In this document: piece by piece, positions 35,447-44,461 of the stretch
Layout of the letters: every line of letters begins with the position of its first letter
Position numbering within the stretch: position 1 is the first letter of the stretch
Assembly (NCBI RefSeq): GCF_002899675.1
Contig: NZ_PKUU01000003.1
Coordinates: 1-64,000, forward strand
Origin: Clostridium sp. chh4-2
GTDB lineage: Bacteria; Bacillota; Clostridia; Lachnospirales; Lachnospiraceae
Direction: 5' to 3'
DNA length: 64,000 bases
Position numbers and translations under genes: made by a program
The notes under the pieces: generated by a model
The model's input: the letters and a program-made list of their open reading frames with translations, nothing else
What the model was told of the DNA's origin: nothing
Database searches by the model: none

Positions 35447-36301
35447 ATGTTGATTTCGGTGAATTCGGGCCTGCACAGCGCCAGGCCGGGGAAAGAACGG
35501 ATTCCGATGGAGGAAGCCCTGACGTTCTTTGCGGATACGGGATTTGAAGCGGTGGATATTAATTTTTCCGCAGTGATACGCAGGGAAGAGACGGATCACG
35601 AACCTGTTTTGGACGGAGACGGCTGGAGGGAACGGATACGGGGGATAAAAGCCCGGGCCGATAAGCTGGGGCTGATGATTTCGCACAGCCATGCGCCTTT
35701 TCAGTTCCGGTATGACGATAAGGAGGACCCGGAATATGCATTTTGTACCGATATGATGCTGCGCTCAATCGAAGCAACCTCCATATTGGGAGCGGAATAT
35801 ATTGTGGTGCATCCGCTGGTAAGCCGGGACAGGAAAAAGACGCTGGTGAAAGAGAGCATTGAAGAACTGGCTGAATATGCCGAATACGGCAGGAAATTTG
35901 GAGTAAAGCTGGCAGTAGAAAATATGACGTCCACAAGCGTAAAAGAGCTTCTGCAAATCGCAGACGGGGTTTCCCGGGCAGTATGTCTGGACGCAGGACA
36001 TGGAAATATTCACGGAATGGATTTATATCAGGCGGTATTGGAATTGAAAGACAGCCTGAAGGTGCTGCATCTTCATGATAACTTCGGAAAATTGGGAGAA
36101 GGCGTTCACTGTGATAAACACCTGCCTCCTTATTTCGGAACGGTTGATTGGGAAATGCTTGTAAAAGGGCTTAAAGAGACCGGATATCAGGGGACATTTA
36201 ATTATGAAGTTAATGTATCGGCAGTTCCGGAAGAAGCCAGAGAAGAGATGGCGCGCTACTTAGTCAGAATAGCCAGGACTTTACTGGGACGCAGCAGATA
36301 G
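35447..36301 (+). CDS. Sugar phosphate isomerase/epimerase-like TIM-barrel protein
   Basis: A 284-residue AP-endonuclease-2/xylose-isomerase-like barrel. Metal-site candidates are the Glu in KLAVENMTS, Asp/His in VCLDAGHGNIHG, and LHLHDNFG near residue 205. Such proteins interconvert keto- and aldo-sugars or epimerise ketoses in the cytoplasm. GGGAGGAG precedes the ATG. The substrate is unknown. Confidence 0.87.
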   Translation: MLISVNSGLHSARPGKERIPMEEALTFFADTGFEAVDINFSAVIRREETDHEPVLDGDGWRERIRGIKARADKLGLMISHSHAPFQFRYDDKEDPEYAFCTDMMLRSIEATSILGAEYIVVHPLVSRDRKKTLVKESIEELAEYAEYGRKFGVKLAVENMTSTSVKELLQIADGVSRAVCLDAGHGNIHGMDLYQAVLELKDSLKVLHLHDNFGKLGEGVHCDKHLPPYFGTVDWEMLVKGLKETGYQGTFNYEVNVSAVPEEAREEMARYLVRIARTLLGRSR

Positions 36302-36310
36302 GGAGGAACC

Positions 36311-36988
36311 ATGAAAAAAGAGATTTTATGCTATGGAGACAGCAATACATGGGGGTGTATTCCCAGATGGAAGGACTCCCTGTTACCGTCAAAACGGTAT
36401 GATGAAGAGACCAGGTGGCCCTGTGTGATGGCTTCGGAACTGGGCAGCGGTTATCATGTGATAGAGGAGGGACTTGGCGGAAGGACTACGATCTATGATG
36501 ACAAGGAAGAACTGTATAAGCGTGGGATTGATTATCTGCTGCCCTGTCTTTTAACCCACCGTCCGCTGGATCTGGTGATTATTATGCTGGGAACCAATGA
36601 TTTGCAGCTGAGAAACCAAAGGGAGCCGCTGACGAAAGAGCGATTGGGAAATGGGATCGATGAGTTGGTTAAAGTGGTTAAAAATACGGATAAGTGCGGG
36701 AGAGGCAACCGGCCGCCGCAGATTTTACTGTTGGCGCCGATTCCCATCAAACAGGCGATAGGACGGACCGGCGTATATGCCAATTTCGGAGGAGAGGAAG
36801 GGGAAAAGCTTTCCCGCCTGTTTCCTGAGGTATACGAACAAACAGCGAAGAAATATGGATGCGGATTTTTAAACGCCGCATGTTATGCGGAACCGGATGA
36901 CGGAGACGGGGTGCATTTTTCAAGAGACAGCCATCCAAGGCTCGGGCGGGCTGTGGCGGCTAAGGTAAAAGAAATGATGGAGGAATAG
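36311..36988 (+). CDS. SGNH/GDSL-family esterase
   Basis: A 225-residue intracellular hydrolase. Block I is LCYGDSNTWG (Ser nucleophile), block III MLGTNDLQ, and block V DGVHFSRDSH with the Asp-His pair. It resembles arylesterase/acyl-CoA thioesterase-like GDSL enzymes of Firmicute sugar operons and may deacylate the imported compound. GGGAGGAACC precedes the ATG. Confidence 0.88.
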   Translation: MKKEILCYGDSNTWGCIPRWKDSLLPSKRYDEETRWPCVMASELGSGYHVIEEGLGGRTTIYDDKEELYKRGIDYLLPCLLTHRPLDLVIIMLGTNDLQLRNQREPLTKERLGNGIDELVKVVKNTDKCGRGNRPPQILLLAPIPIKQAIGRTGVYANFGGEEGEKLSRLFPEVYEQTAKKYGCGFLNAACYAEPDDGDGVHFSRDSHPRLGRAVAAKVKEMMEE

Positions 36989-36995
36989 AAGCAGA

Positions 36996-38258
36996 ATGAA
37001 AGCAAAGGCGGTGCGGCTGCATGGGGCGTCAGATCTCAGACTGGAAGAATTTGAGCTCCCTGCAATTAAAGATGATGAGATTTTAGTGAAGGTGATTTCA
37101 GACAGTATCTGTATGTCGACATATAAATGTGCGATATTGGGAACAGCCCATAAACGGGTTCATGAGGATGTGGCACAGCATCCGGCGATTATGGGACACG
37201 AATTTGCCGGAGTGATTGTGGAGGTTGGAGAAAAGCATAAGGAGCAGTTTCGTCCGGGGATGAAATTCACTCTCCAGCCGGCGCTGAATTATAAAGGGAC
37301 CATGTGGTCGCCGGGATATAGTTACGAGTTTTTCGGAGGAGACAGCACATACTGCATCATTCCTGCGGAAGTCATGGAGTTAGGATGCCTGTTGGAATAT
37401 AAGGGCAGGGCGTATTATGAGGCTTCCCTGGCAGAACCTATGTCCTGCTCGATCGGAGCATTTCACGCCTGTTACCATACAAAGATGGGAGTCTATCAGC
37501 ATGAGATGGGAATCCGGGAAGGCGGAAAAATGGCGATTCTGGCAGGCGCCGGCCCGATGGGGCTGGGAGCGCTGACTTATGCGCTTCACTGTGACCGGAG
37601 GCCGGGGATGGTTGTAGTGACGGATATTAATCAGGAACGGCTTTTGCGGGCAGAAGATCTTTTTCCTGTGGAGGAAGCAAAGAAAGATGGAATTGAGCTG
37701 CATTTTATCAACACTTCACAGATGGAAGATGCGGCGGGATATCTAAAAGAGCTGTCCGAGGGCGGATTTGATGACGTGTTCTGTTTTACTCCGGTGGAGG
37801 CGCTGGTGGAACTGTCATCGGATATTCTGGGCCGTGACGGATGCCTGAACTTTTTTGCCGGACCTACGGACAGCCATTTCAGCAGCAGGATTAATTTCTA
37901 TGATGTTCATTACAATTCCACTCATGTTATGGGAACTACGGGAGGAAATACGGATGATATGCTGGAATCCCTGCGTTTGACGGAATTGGGGAAAATCAAT
38001 CCTGCGGTTATGGTGACACATGTGGGCGGGTTGGACAGTTGCGCGGAAGCTACATTGAACCTTCCAAAGCTGCCGGGCGGAAAGAAACTGGTCTATACGC
38101 AGATCAGTATGCCGATGACGGCGATTACGGATTTCAGAAAATTGGAAGAGCAGGACAGCCGTTTTGGAAAATTAGCGGATATTGTGGAGGCGAACCGGAA
38201 TTTATGGTGTGCTGAGGCGGAGGAATATCTGCTGGAAAATTGGCAGGCGGAGGACTGA
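36996..38258 (+). CDS. Zinc-type dehydrogenase, L-sorbose-1-phosphate reductase-like
   Basis: A 420-residue medium-chain dehydrogenase. The catalytic-domain Zn site is suggested by CMSTYK and GHEFAG; the Rossmann motif is AILAGAGPMGLGALTYA near residue 180. The length and the HKRVHEDVAQHPAIMGHEF block resemble SorE. Such an enzyme would interconvert a ketose phosphate and a polyol phosphate. It is the last gene of the operon, 7 nt after the esterase. Confidence 0.78.
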   Translation: MKAKAVRLHGASDLRLEEFELPAIKDDEILVKVISDSICMSTYKCAILGTAHKRVHEDVAQHPAIMGHEFAGVIVEVGEKHKEQFRPGMKFTLQPALNYKGTMWSPGYSYEFFGGDSTYCIIPAEVMELGCLLEYKGRAYYEASLAEPMSCSIGAFHACYHTKMGVYQHEMGIREGGKMAILAGAGPMGLGALTYALHCDRRPGMVVVTDINQERLLRAEDLFPVEEAKKDGIELHFINTSQMEDAAGYLKELSEGGFDDVFCFTPVEALVELSSDILGRDGCLNFFAGPTDSHFSSRINFYDVHYNSTHVMGTTGGNTDDMLESLRLTELGKINPAVMVTHVGGLDSCAEATLNLPKLPGGKKLVYTQISMPMTAITDFRKLEEQDSRFGKLADIVEANRNLWCAEAEEYLLENWQAED

Positions 38259-38337
38259 CGGAGGCCGGCGGTTTCAGAGGCGGAAGGGCTTAGGGAAGGG
38301 CAGAAGGAAATAAAAGTAAATAATTTTCAAAAAGGGC

Positions 38338-38366
38338 TTGACTATTTTGGCTTGATAGTGTATAAA
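38338..38366 (+). promoter_or_regulatory. Promoter of tRNA-Gln (copy 2)
   Basis: TTGACT (38338-38343), a 17-nt spacer and TATAAA (38361-38366). Confidence 0.8.
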
Positions 38367-38383
38367 TATCATTGTTGTGTTGA

Positions 38384-38455
38384 TGGGCTATCGCCAAATG
38401 GTAAGGCAACGGACTCTGACTCCGTCATTTCAAGGTTCGAATCCTTGTAGCCCAG
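38384..38455 (+). tRNA. tRNA-Gln (anticodon CTG), copy 2
   Basis: Same cloverleaf as the copy at 8520, with acceptor TGGGCTA / TAGCCCA and anticodon loop CTCTGAC. It differs by one base in the variable loop. An AT-rich accessory island begins right after it. No repeat of its 3' end was found at the far side of the island. Confidence 0.93.
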
Positions 38456-38463
38456 CTTTATAG

Positions 38464-38496
38464 AATCCTGTAGATGAAGGTCTGCAGGATTTTTTT
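38464..38496 (+). terminator. Rho-independent terminator after tRNA-Gln copy 2
   Basis: 11-bp stem AATCCTGTAGA (38464-38474) / TCTGCAGGATT (38481-38491) with one G-T pair, then T's. Confidence 0.9.
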
Positions 38497-38552
38497 GGTT
38501 TTAGGTATATGCCGGATGGTCAAATAATGACATGAAGAAAAGGGGAGGTCAA

Positions 38553-38931
38553 ATGAATTCCGGTTCGCTTGTACTAAAAAATTATCGATGTTATACTCAT
38601 AACCAGCATGATACCTTTTGTGTGGCTATCTGTTTTTTCTTTTTATGCATTTAATACAGAATATACAAGGATGATTAATTATCAGTATACTTCTGAGATC
38701 GAAAAATCAGTCACCGTTTTGAACTACTAACTGGAGATCTTTTTCTCAATACTGGAGCTGAGAGATGAGGGCGGAACTTATCATCGTAGGAATTTGTAGC
38801 ATTCGGAACAAATGCGTAGGTATCATTATAAGATGATGTTCAATAGGGATTGGGGATATGCCCCAACAAGTAGTTTTGGCAAAATTGACCGCAAGGGAAA
38901 ATTTGATAAAACGAGTTCAGATAACACTTAG
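38553..38931 (+). pseudogene. Decayed gene with N-terminal membrane segment (possibly a sensor protein)
   Basis: ATG 38553 has AGGGGAGG 6 nt upstream. The first nine codons read MNSGSLVLK. Removing one A from the A6 run (38576-38581) restores a frame that reads IIDVILITSMIPFVWLSVFS and continues with EIEKSVTVLNY. That frame is then broken by stops at 38728, 38797 and 38929, yet stays protein-like (YHYKMMFNRDWGYAPTSSFG). A membrane helix right after the start, then a soluble part, would fit a sensor kinase or similar, but the family is not certain. Confidence 0.6.
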
Positions 38932-39010
38932 ACATTGCTTGTCAATTTATGAAATGAAAAGGATAAGGCGTTGAGTTAAAAGAAATACCGTTACAGAAGG
39001 AGGATTATAG

Positions 39011-39763
39011 ATGGGAAAGGATACCCCTTTATTTCTTAAAATCGTATATTTTGATGAATCCGCAGCTCAGGACTACTTAGACATAACAAATGGTGGCAGA
39101 TTAGACTGGAGTAAGGCTGAAAATAAGCAGCGAGCAGCTGAAATACTAACAGAAATCGAGGCGCAAGCCAAAGGTGGCTTTAACATACTTAGCTTTTTAA
39201 AAGGAAGTGTTTCCGGTTCAGTTGATGCCAAAGCATCTGGGGAAATCTCTAAATTGTTTGATTCGACAATAAAGAACACTATACTTACAGATTATATCGA
39301 GGAAGCATATAAAGATGTACGAGTTGAGAAATTCAAAAAATCTGGAGTATATGCACCTGCTAATTCGATTACCTTATATAAAATGTGTAGTTCCTATTTA
39401 ACGATAGTACCCAAAGACCAATCGCCGATTGATATGGAAAAACTTAATAATGCTGTCCTAGGAGAAAGGGGATATTATGGAATGCTTCTGAAAACAGAAA
39501 ACGTTCCGGCTTCGGTACTTCGGTTTAATATCAATGCATTTAAAAATAGCTACAATCTTGCAGATTTAAGCAAAATGGAATTAACTTATTATGGAATTAA
39601 AGTTGGAACCTGTTCCACAAATGAGCTGTCGATTGAAAAAGAATTTGAGTTTCAAAATACTTCAGAGGAAGTAACCGCCGAGAAAATACTAAATGGATCT
39701 ACCACTCAGCAAAGTGAAAGGCTTACCGTGTATGACATAGTGATGGCTGGGGTAGAATCATGA
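39011..39763 (+). CDS. DUF6414 family protein
   Basis: A 250-residue soluble protein. The opening FLKIVYFDESAAQDYLDITN, the segment GGFNILSFLKGSVSGSVDAK and the later SSYLTIVPKD and VLRFNINAFKNSYNLADLSK fit DUF6414 as I know it. Function unknown. The gene is AT-rich, has AAGGAGG before the ATG, and overlaps the AAA+ gene by 4 nt, so the two proteins should work together. Confidence 0.78.
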   Translation: MGKDTPLFLKIVYFDESAAQDYLDITNGGRLDWSKAENKQRAAEILTEIEAQAKGGFNILSFLKGSVSGSVDAKASGEISKLFDSTIKNTILTDYIEEAYKDVRVEKFKKSGVYAPANSITLYKMCSSYLTIVPKDQSPIDMEKLNNAVLGERGYYGMLLKTENVPASVLRFNINAFKNSYNLADLSKMELTYYGIKVGTCSTNELSIEKEFEFQNTSEEVTAEKILNGSTTQQSERLTVYDIVMAGVES

Positions 39764-40881
39764 AGAAAATTATAATGTTCTACGGCTCGGACAGAGCATT
39801 TTCAGATATCATACCTAAAGTTTATCGTAACTTATCGTCTATTGCATCGGAAATGGATGACGATAATAAAAAAATGGAAATGGTGGTGACAGGTTTTCCA
39901 CAACAGGAAAAACCATCGGAAAAACCCAAAAAGAGAAAGCCAAAGATAACTAATTTTGTAATAAATGCGGATGAATATAATAGCGTTCAGGAGCATGTGC
40001 TGACAAATTTTATCAACTTTATAACGAAGTTAGATATTACTAATATGTTCATTCAAAATCCACCAATACATCTTCAAGAGCAAATTAATCGAGTATTTGG
40101 AGATAAAAATATTATTCAATCCAAGCACCAAGAATACAGTATTCTAACAAAAGACGCCATACGACAAATTTATACCAATTATGATAACAGAATTTTGGGG
40201 CAAGAAGTTGTAAAAGAACAATTGTTGAAATCACTTTTTCCGGTTATGGATAATAAACAGAGCAAACCGGTGGTGGTTCTCTTTTATGGTGATTCTGGAT
40301 TAGGCAAAACGGAGACAGTACAATATCTAACAGAAGTCCTTGGTGGCTCGTTATTTAGAAAACAGTTTTCAATGTATCAAAATAATGAGTTCGCCAATTA
40401 CCTTTTTGGCGGTAGATATAACGAAAAGAGCTTTGCAAAAGATTTACTGGCAAGAGATTCAAATGTTATTTTGCTCGATGAGTTTGATAAAGCCAATCCG
40501 CTATTTCATAGTGCATTTTACCAGCTTTTTGATGAAGGCGTTTATGTGGACCCAAATTATAAAGTAGATGTTCGACACGCTCTTATATTTTGCACATCCA
40601 ATTATCAGACCTTGGACGAGGTAAAGGAGAAACTGGGAATACCTATTTATAATCGCTTTGATGGAATAATAAAATTTTCTCCCCTACCCGTGGAAGCAAA
40701 AAGAAAAATTGCAGAGAACGAATTGGTGAAGATAGCGCAAAGTGATGAATTGCCGGAAGAAGTGAAGGAAAAGTTAGTGCTTGCATCAGAAAAGCTTAGT
40801 AATGCGAGAGAAATACACCGGATTGTTAAAGATACGGTATCGCTATATCAAATACAAAAAATATGCCACATTCAAACTTGA
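39760..40881 (+). CDS. Clp-like AAA+ ATPase
   Basis: A 373-residue protein. Residues 1-~125 are of unknown type (basic KPKKRKPKITN near 50). The AAA+ core follows: Walker A GDSGLGKT at 177-184, Walker B VILLDEFDKANP (Asp240, Glu241) and sensor segment ALIFCTSNYQ. The RILGQEVVKEQLLKSL-like lead-in is typical of ClpA/ClpB second-domain ATPases. There is no protease-binding loop or N-domain that I can see. Coupled to the DUF6414 gene. Confidence 0.82.
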   Translation: MKKIIMFYGSDRAFSDIIPKVYRNLSSIASEMDDDNKKMEMVVTGFPQQEKPSEKPKKRKPKITNFVINADEYNSVQEHVLTNFINFITKLDITNMFIQNPPIHLQEQINRVFGDKNIIQSKHQEYSILTKDAIRQIYTNYDNRILGQEVVKEQLLKSLFPVMDNKQSKPVVVLFYGDSGLGKTETVQYLTEVLGGSLFRKQFSMYQNNEFANYLFGGRYNEKSFAKDLLARDSNVILLDEFDKANPLFHSAFYQLFDEGVYVDPNYKVDVRHALIFCTSNYQTLDEVKEKLGIPIYNRFDGIIKFSPLPVEAKRKIAENELVKIAQSDELPEEVKEKLVLASEKLSNAREIHRIVKDTVSLYQIQKICHIQT

Positions 40882-40944
40882 AGATGATTTTATTTTTTTG
40901 TAATAGATTTTTGGATATAATAAGAAAGACGGGAGGTTTACACA

Positions 40945-42396
40945 ATGGATTCCAAAGTCTTAAAAACAATATTGGAAATTGGAGAAACAGTTGCTGTGGA
41001 GTTTAAGCGCTGTGGCAATGGTATCGAATCAGATACCTATGAAAGCGTATGTTCATTTTTGAACCGCTTTGGTGGTGATATACTTATGGGCGTATTGGAT
41101 GATGGCACAGTAACTGGTGTGCCACCGAAAGCCGCACCCGATATGGTGAAGAATTTTATTACGATTATCAGTAATCCAGCGCTTTTTACGCCTACAATAT
41201 ACTTATCCCCAGAAATAATAGAGTATGAAGGACACACGATTATTCATGTTTATGTACCTCCAAGTGCGGAAGTTCACAGCTTTAAAAAAAACATTTTCGA
41301 CCGTGTAAATGATGCGGATGTAAAAGTTACTTCCACTGCACAGATAGCTGCTATGTATATCCGCAAGCAAAATATATATACAGAGAAAAGGATATATCCC
41401 TATGCAACAATCAATGATTTAAGAATGGATTTACTCCCAAGGATTCGGCAGATGGCAGTTAATCATGCTGGTGGCAGTCACCCGTGGGAGAATATGTCCG
41501 ATGAGAAACTTTTACAAAGTGCCGGTCTGTATGGAACGGATGTAGCAACAGGAGAATCAGGGTATAATCTGGCGGCAATTTTACTTCTTGGGAAGGACGA
41601 AGTGATACAGAATGTCTGTCCTGCATATGAAACTGACGCACTTGTAAGAAAAGTGAATGTTGACCGATATGATGACAGAGAAATTGTACGAACTAATCTG
41701 ATAGAGAGCTTCGATTTCCTGATGGATTTTATCAAAAAACATTTACCAGACAAGTTCTTTCTGGAGGATGAAAATAGAGTTAGTCTGAGAAATATCATCG
41801 GTAGAGAGATTGTCAGTAACACACTTATGCATCGAGAATACACAAGTTCCTATACAGCAAAGCTCATTATTAAAAGCGGCCAGATGTACACAGAAAATGC
41901 CAATAGGGCAACAAGTAATGGTTTTATTACACTGGACAATCTTGAGCCGAATCCAAAGAATCCAGTGATTGCATCCTTTTTCAGAAATATCGGCAGAGCC
42001 GACCGATTGGGGTCTGGCGTTCATAAGTTATTTAAGTACACGAAGTTATATTCTGGAAAAGATCCGATATTCCAGGAAGACGATGTATTCCGCATTGTAG
42101 TGCCGTTGGACGATAGCTACTCCTTTGATATGGGAATTGGTTCAGAAACTAAAAGTGCGACTGATGCGACTAATTATGCGACCGATGCGACTAATCTTTC
42201 TGCTTCACTGTCGGAAGATGAGCAGAAGGTACTAAATGTTATACGGAGTAATCCTAAAATAACACAAAAACAGCTTCAAGAAGTTACTGGAATCACATTA
42301 GGAACTATCAAACGGTTGCTGCCAAGACTTCAGGAAAAAGAAAAGTTGGAGAGAGTTGGTAATCGTCGTTCGGGGCAATGGAAAGTCAATGATTAA
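40945..42396 (+). CDS. AlbA_2 (Schlafen-like) ATP-binding transcriptional regulator-like protein
   Basis: A 483-residue protein. Residues ~10-130 are an AlbA_2 DNA/RNA-binding domain (ETVAVEFKRC, FLNRFGGDILMGVLDDGTVTG). The middle has a HATPase-like region (IGREIVSNTLMHREYTS, then ADRLGSGVHKLFKY). Residues ~395-410 hold a repeated ATDATN linker, and the last ~60 form a winged helix (ITQKQLQEVTGITLGTIKRL). Such proteins were long annotated as RecG-like helicases but lack helicase motifs. GGGAGG precedes the ATG. Possibly a regulator or part of the neighbouring DUF6414/AAA+ module. Confidence 0.82.
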   Translation: MDSKVLKTILEIGETVAVEFKRCGNGIESDTYESVCSFLNRFGGDILMGVLDDGTVTGVPPKAAPDMVKNFITIISNPALFTPTIYLSPEIIEYEGHTIIHVYVPPSAEVHSFKKNIFDRVNDADVKVTSTAQIAAMYIRKQNIYTEKRIYPYATINDLRMDLLPRIRQMAVNHAGGSHPWENMSDEKLLQSAGLYGTDVATGESGYNLAAILLLGKDEVIQNVCPAYETDALVRKVNVDRYDDREIVRTNLIESFDFLMDFIKKHLPDKFFLEDENRVSLRNIIGREIVSNTLMHREYTSSYTAKLIIKSGQMYTENANRATSNGFITLDNLEPNPKNPVIASFFRNIGRADRLGSGVHKLFKYTKLYSGKDPIFQEDDVFRIVVPLDDSYSFDMGIGSETKSATDATNYATDATNLSASLSEDEQKVLNVIRSNPKITQKQLQEVTGITLGTIKRLLPRLQEKEKLERVGNRRSGQWKVND

Positions 42397-42649
42397 TTGA
42401 ATATGAAACAATGGAAGCTCAGATACTGATGATAAGTCAGTGCGCTGGGTTTCTTTTTTGCATTTGAGGGGGCTATTCAACTCAATCTGAAAAGACAGGA
42501 TTATTATCCTTTCTGTTTGGAATTTCAAGATTAAAACAGCATTTTCAGTAAACTGCGGTGAAAGATCAAACGTTTGACTAAAAAACGTTAGCAAATTTAC
42601 GCAAATTATGATAGAATATCTACATTATCATCAGGAAGATGAATTCAGT
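42397..42649. other. Intergenic region at the right edge of the AT-rich island
   Basis: About 250 nt of AT-rich sequence with no credible gene. A TTGACT at 42574, a TATGAT at 42607 and a TAGAAT at 42612 are possible promoter parts for the nickel operon, but no pair has good spacing. No copy of the tRNA-Gln 3' end is seen here. Confidence 0.6.
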
Positions 42650-42700
42650 ACCACGAAGGGAAACACACCGCATACGGTGTGCTGCTTTCGTGGTTTTTTT
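42650..42700 (+). terminator. Terminator hairpin ahead of the nickel/lar operon
   Basis: Stem ACCACGAA (42650-42657) / TTCGTGGT (42687-42694) with an inner hairpin CACACCG (42664-42670) / CGGTGTG (42675-42681), ending in seven T. It lies 34 nt before the binding-protein start. It could be an attenuator in the operon leader or the end of an upstream transcript. Confidence 0.85.
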
Positions 42701-42734
42701 GTCCAAACGACATTTATTATCCAGGAGGAGAAAC

Positions 42735-44411
42735 ATGAGATTAAGAAAAAAATCAGCACTTGTGCTGGGAGCTGCTTTAATCGCAGTTTTAGCGGCAGGC
42801 TGCGGAACCAAGAGCAATACCGCCGCATCAGGAACAATGGCAACAACTGAAACTTCACAGGCAGCAGCCTCAAATTCTGCGGCAGATACTTCGGTGTCAG
42901 GAAATGGTGAAACCGCAGGTGATTCACAGAAACGTACAGCAGAAGGACATCTGGTGGAAACGCTTAAACTGGAAGGCGGAACCGACTGGGGCGCTCCAAG
43001 CCCATTTTTAAATGCATCCAGAGGGCCGGGATCAGCCAAGATGAATATGGTTTACGCAAGTCTGATCGACGAAGACGAAAACGGGGATATTCCATGGCTC
43101 GCAGAATCCTGGACCATAGAGGGAAACGACTATACCTTCACGTTATATCCTGATACTACATTCCACGACGGAGAACCGTTAACTACGGAAGACGTGGCAT
43201 TTTCCATCGATTATTTCAAAGAGCACACTCCGGTTTCAAACTATCTGGGAGCCGGCGACAGTTTCATCATAGACCATTACACCGTTGTGGATGACCGCAC
43301 GATCACCATTACGGTCAAAGAATCAGCGGCGGACACTTTAACCAACGTGGGTTCCTTTGTCATCATCCCAAAGCATGTGTGGGAAAATGTAGAAGACCCC
43401 AATACCTATACCGGAGACGGCTATCTGACCGGAAGCGGCGCGTATATGTGTACTGCTTATGACGGGGCCACAGGAAGCTATGAACTCACCGCATTTGACG
43501 GCTTTAAGGGCGGAAAACCGGCGGCCGACCGGGTGCTGTTCGTGCCGGTCAGCGATCCTCTGCTGGCATTTGAAAATGGAGAGATTGACATCACATCCAT
43601 GCCGGCCGATTTAAAGGAGAAGTATACCGGTGATCCTTCCATCGGAATTGTGGACAAGGCCAACGATATGGGATATAAGCTGTTGATAAATTTCGAAAAA
43701 TGTCCTGATTTTCTGGATATCGAACTGAGAAAAGCGTTATATGCCGCGCTGGACCGTCAGGCAGTGGTCGATAAAGTGTTTAGAGGAGCCGGCAGCGTGG
43801 GCAGCGCAGGATATGTGCCGGAAGGAAGCATTTATTACAATGAAAAATGCGTTCAGTATGATTATGATCCTGAAGCAGCCAAAGCGGCATTTGACGGAAA
43901 AGGCCTGGAGGTTACCATGTTGGCGGCCGACAGCGGAGACGACGTGGCAATTGCAGAACTGATAAAGCTCAACTTAGAAGCAGCAGGAATTAAAGTGAAT
44001 GTAACCGCTTATGATTCCGCCACCAGAGACGAGAGGGTAAATGGAGGCGATTATGAATTTGCCCTTGTTGGAAACGGCGGATGGGGCAATAACCCGCCGA
44101 AATACATGAGAACGATATTTTCAGACATATCCAAAAACCAGGGCGGTAATCCTCATTCCATGGGCCCCATCGGTTACAGCAATGAAGAGATCACAAAACT
44201 GGCGGAAGACCAGATGAATGAAGTGGATTTCGATGCCAGAAAGCAGATGTTCAAGGATTTAGAAGCGTTAGTCAGCGAAGAAGTGCCGCTGATCGTGGTT
44301 GCCAATAAATCTTCTTATTCGATGTACAGAAATGATTATTTTGACGGCTGGATGAAAACTTACGCCTACCAGCAGGCAGAACAAAACCGCTTGTCCTTTA
44401 TGGAACGTTAA
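42735..44411 (+). CDS. Nickel/peptide-type ABC substrate-binding lipoprotein
   Basis: A 558-residue SBP_bac_5 family protein. Lipobox VLAAGC gives lipid-modified Cys23, followed by a Ser/Ala/Thr linker to about 65. PWLAESWTIEGNDYTFTLYP and TTFHDGEPLTTEDVAFSIDY are family blocks. Family members bind peptides or nickel chelates; the lar genes downstream make nickel likely (inference). Start set at ATG 42735 behind AGGAGGAG; the longer frame crosses the terminator hairpin. Confidence 0.88.
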   Translation: MRLRKKSALVLGAALIAVLAAGCGTKSNTAASGTMATTETSQAAASNSAADTSVSGNGETAGDSQKRTAEGHLVETLKLEGGTDWGAPSPFLNASRGPGSAKMNMVYASLIDEDENGDIPWLAESWTIEGNDYTFTLYPDTTFHDGEPLTTEDVAFSIDYFKEHTPVSNYLGAGDSFIIDHYTVVDDRTITITVKESAADTLTNVGSFVIIPKHVWENVEDPNTYTGDGYLTGSGAYMCTAYDGATGSYELTAFDGFKGGKPAADRVLFVPVSDPLLAFENGEIDITSMPADLKEKYTGDPSIGIVDKANDMGYKLLINFEKCPDFLDIELRKALYAALDRQAVVDKVFRGAGSVGSAGYVPEGSIYYNEKCVQYDYDPEAAKAAFDGKGLEVTMLAADSGDDVAIAELIKLNLEAAGIKVNVTAYDSATRDERVNGGDYEFALVGNGGWGNNPPKYMRTIFSDISKNQGGNPHSMGPIGYSNEEITKLAEDQMNEVDFDARKQMFKDLEALVSEEVPLIVVANKSSYSMYRNDYFDGWMKTYAYQQAEQNRLSFMER

Positions 44412-44461
44412 GGTTCAGTTGAGGTGTCAGGCGGAAAACAGGAGAGAAAGAATCAGAGCTT

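Noticed and set aside
39011..42396. Prophage or integrative element
   Set aside because: No integrase, recombinase, phage or conjugation genes are seen and no attachment-site repeat of the tRNA-Gln end was found.
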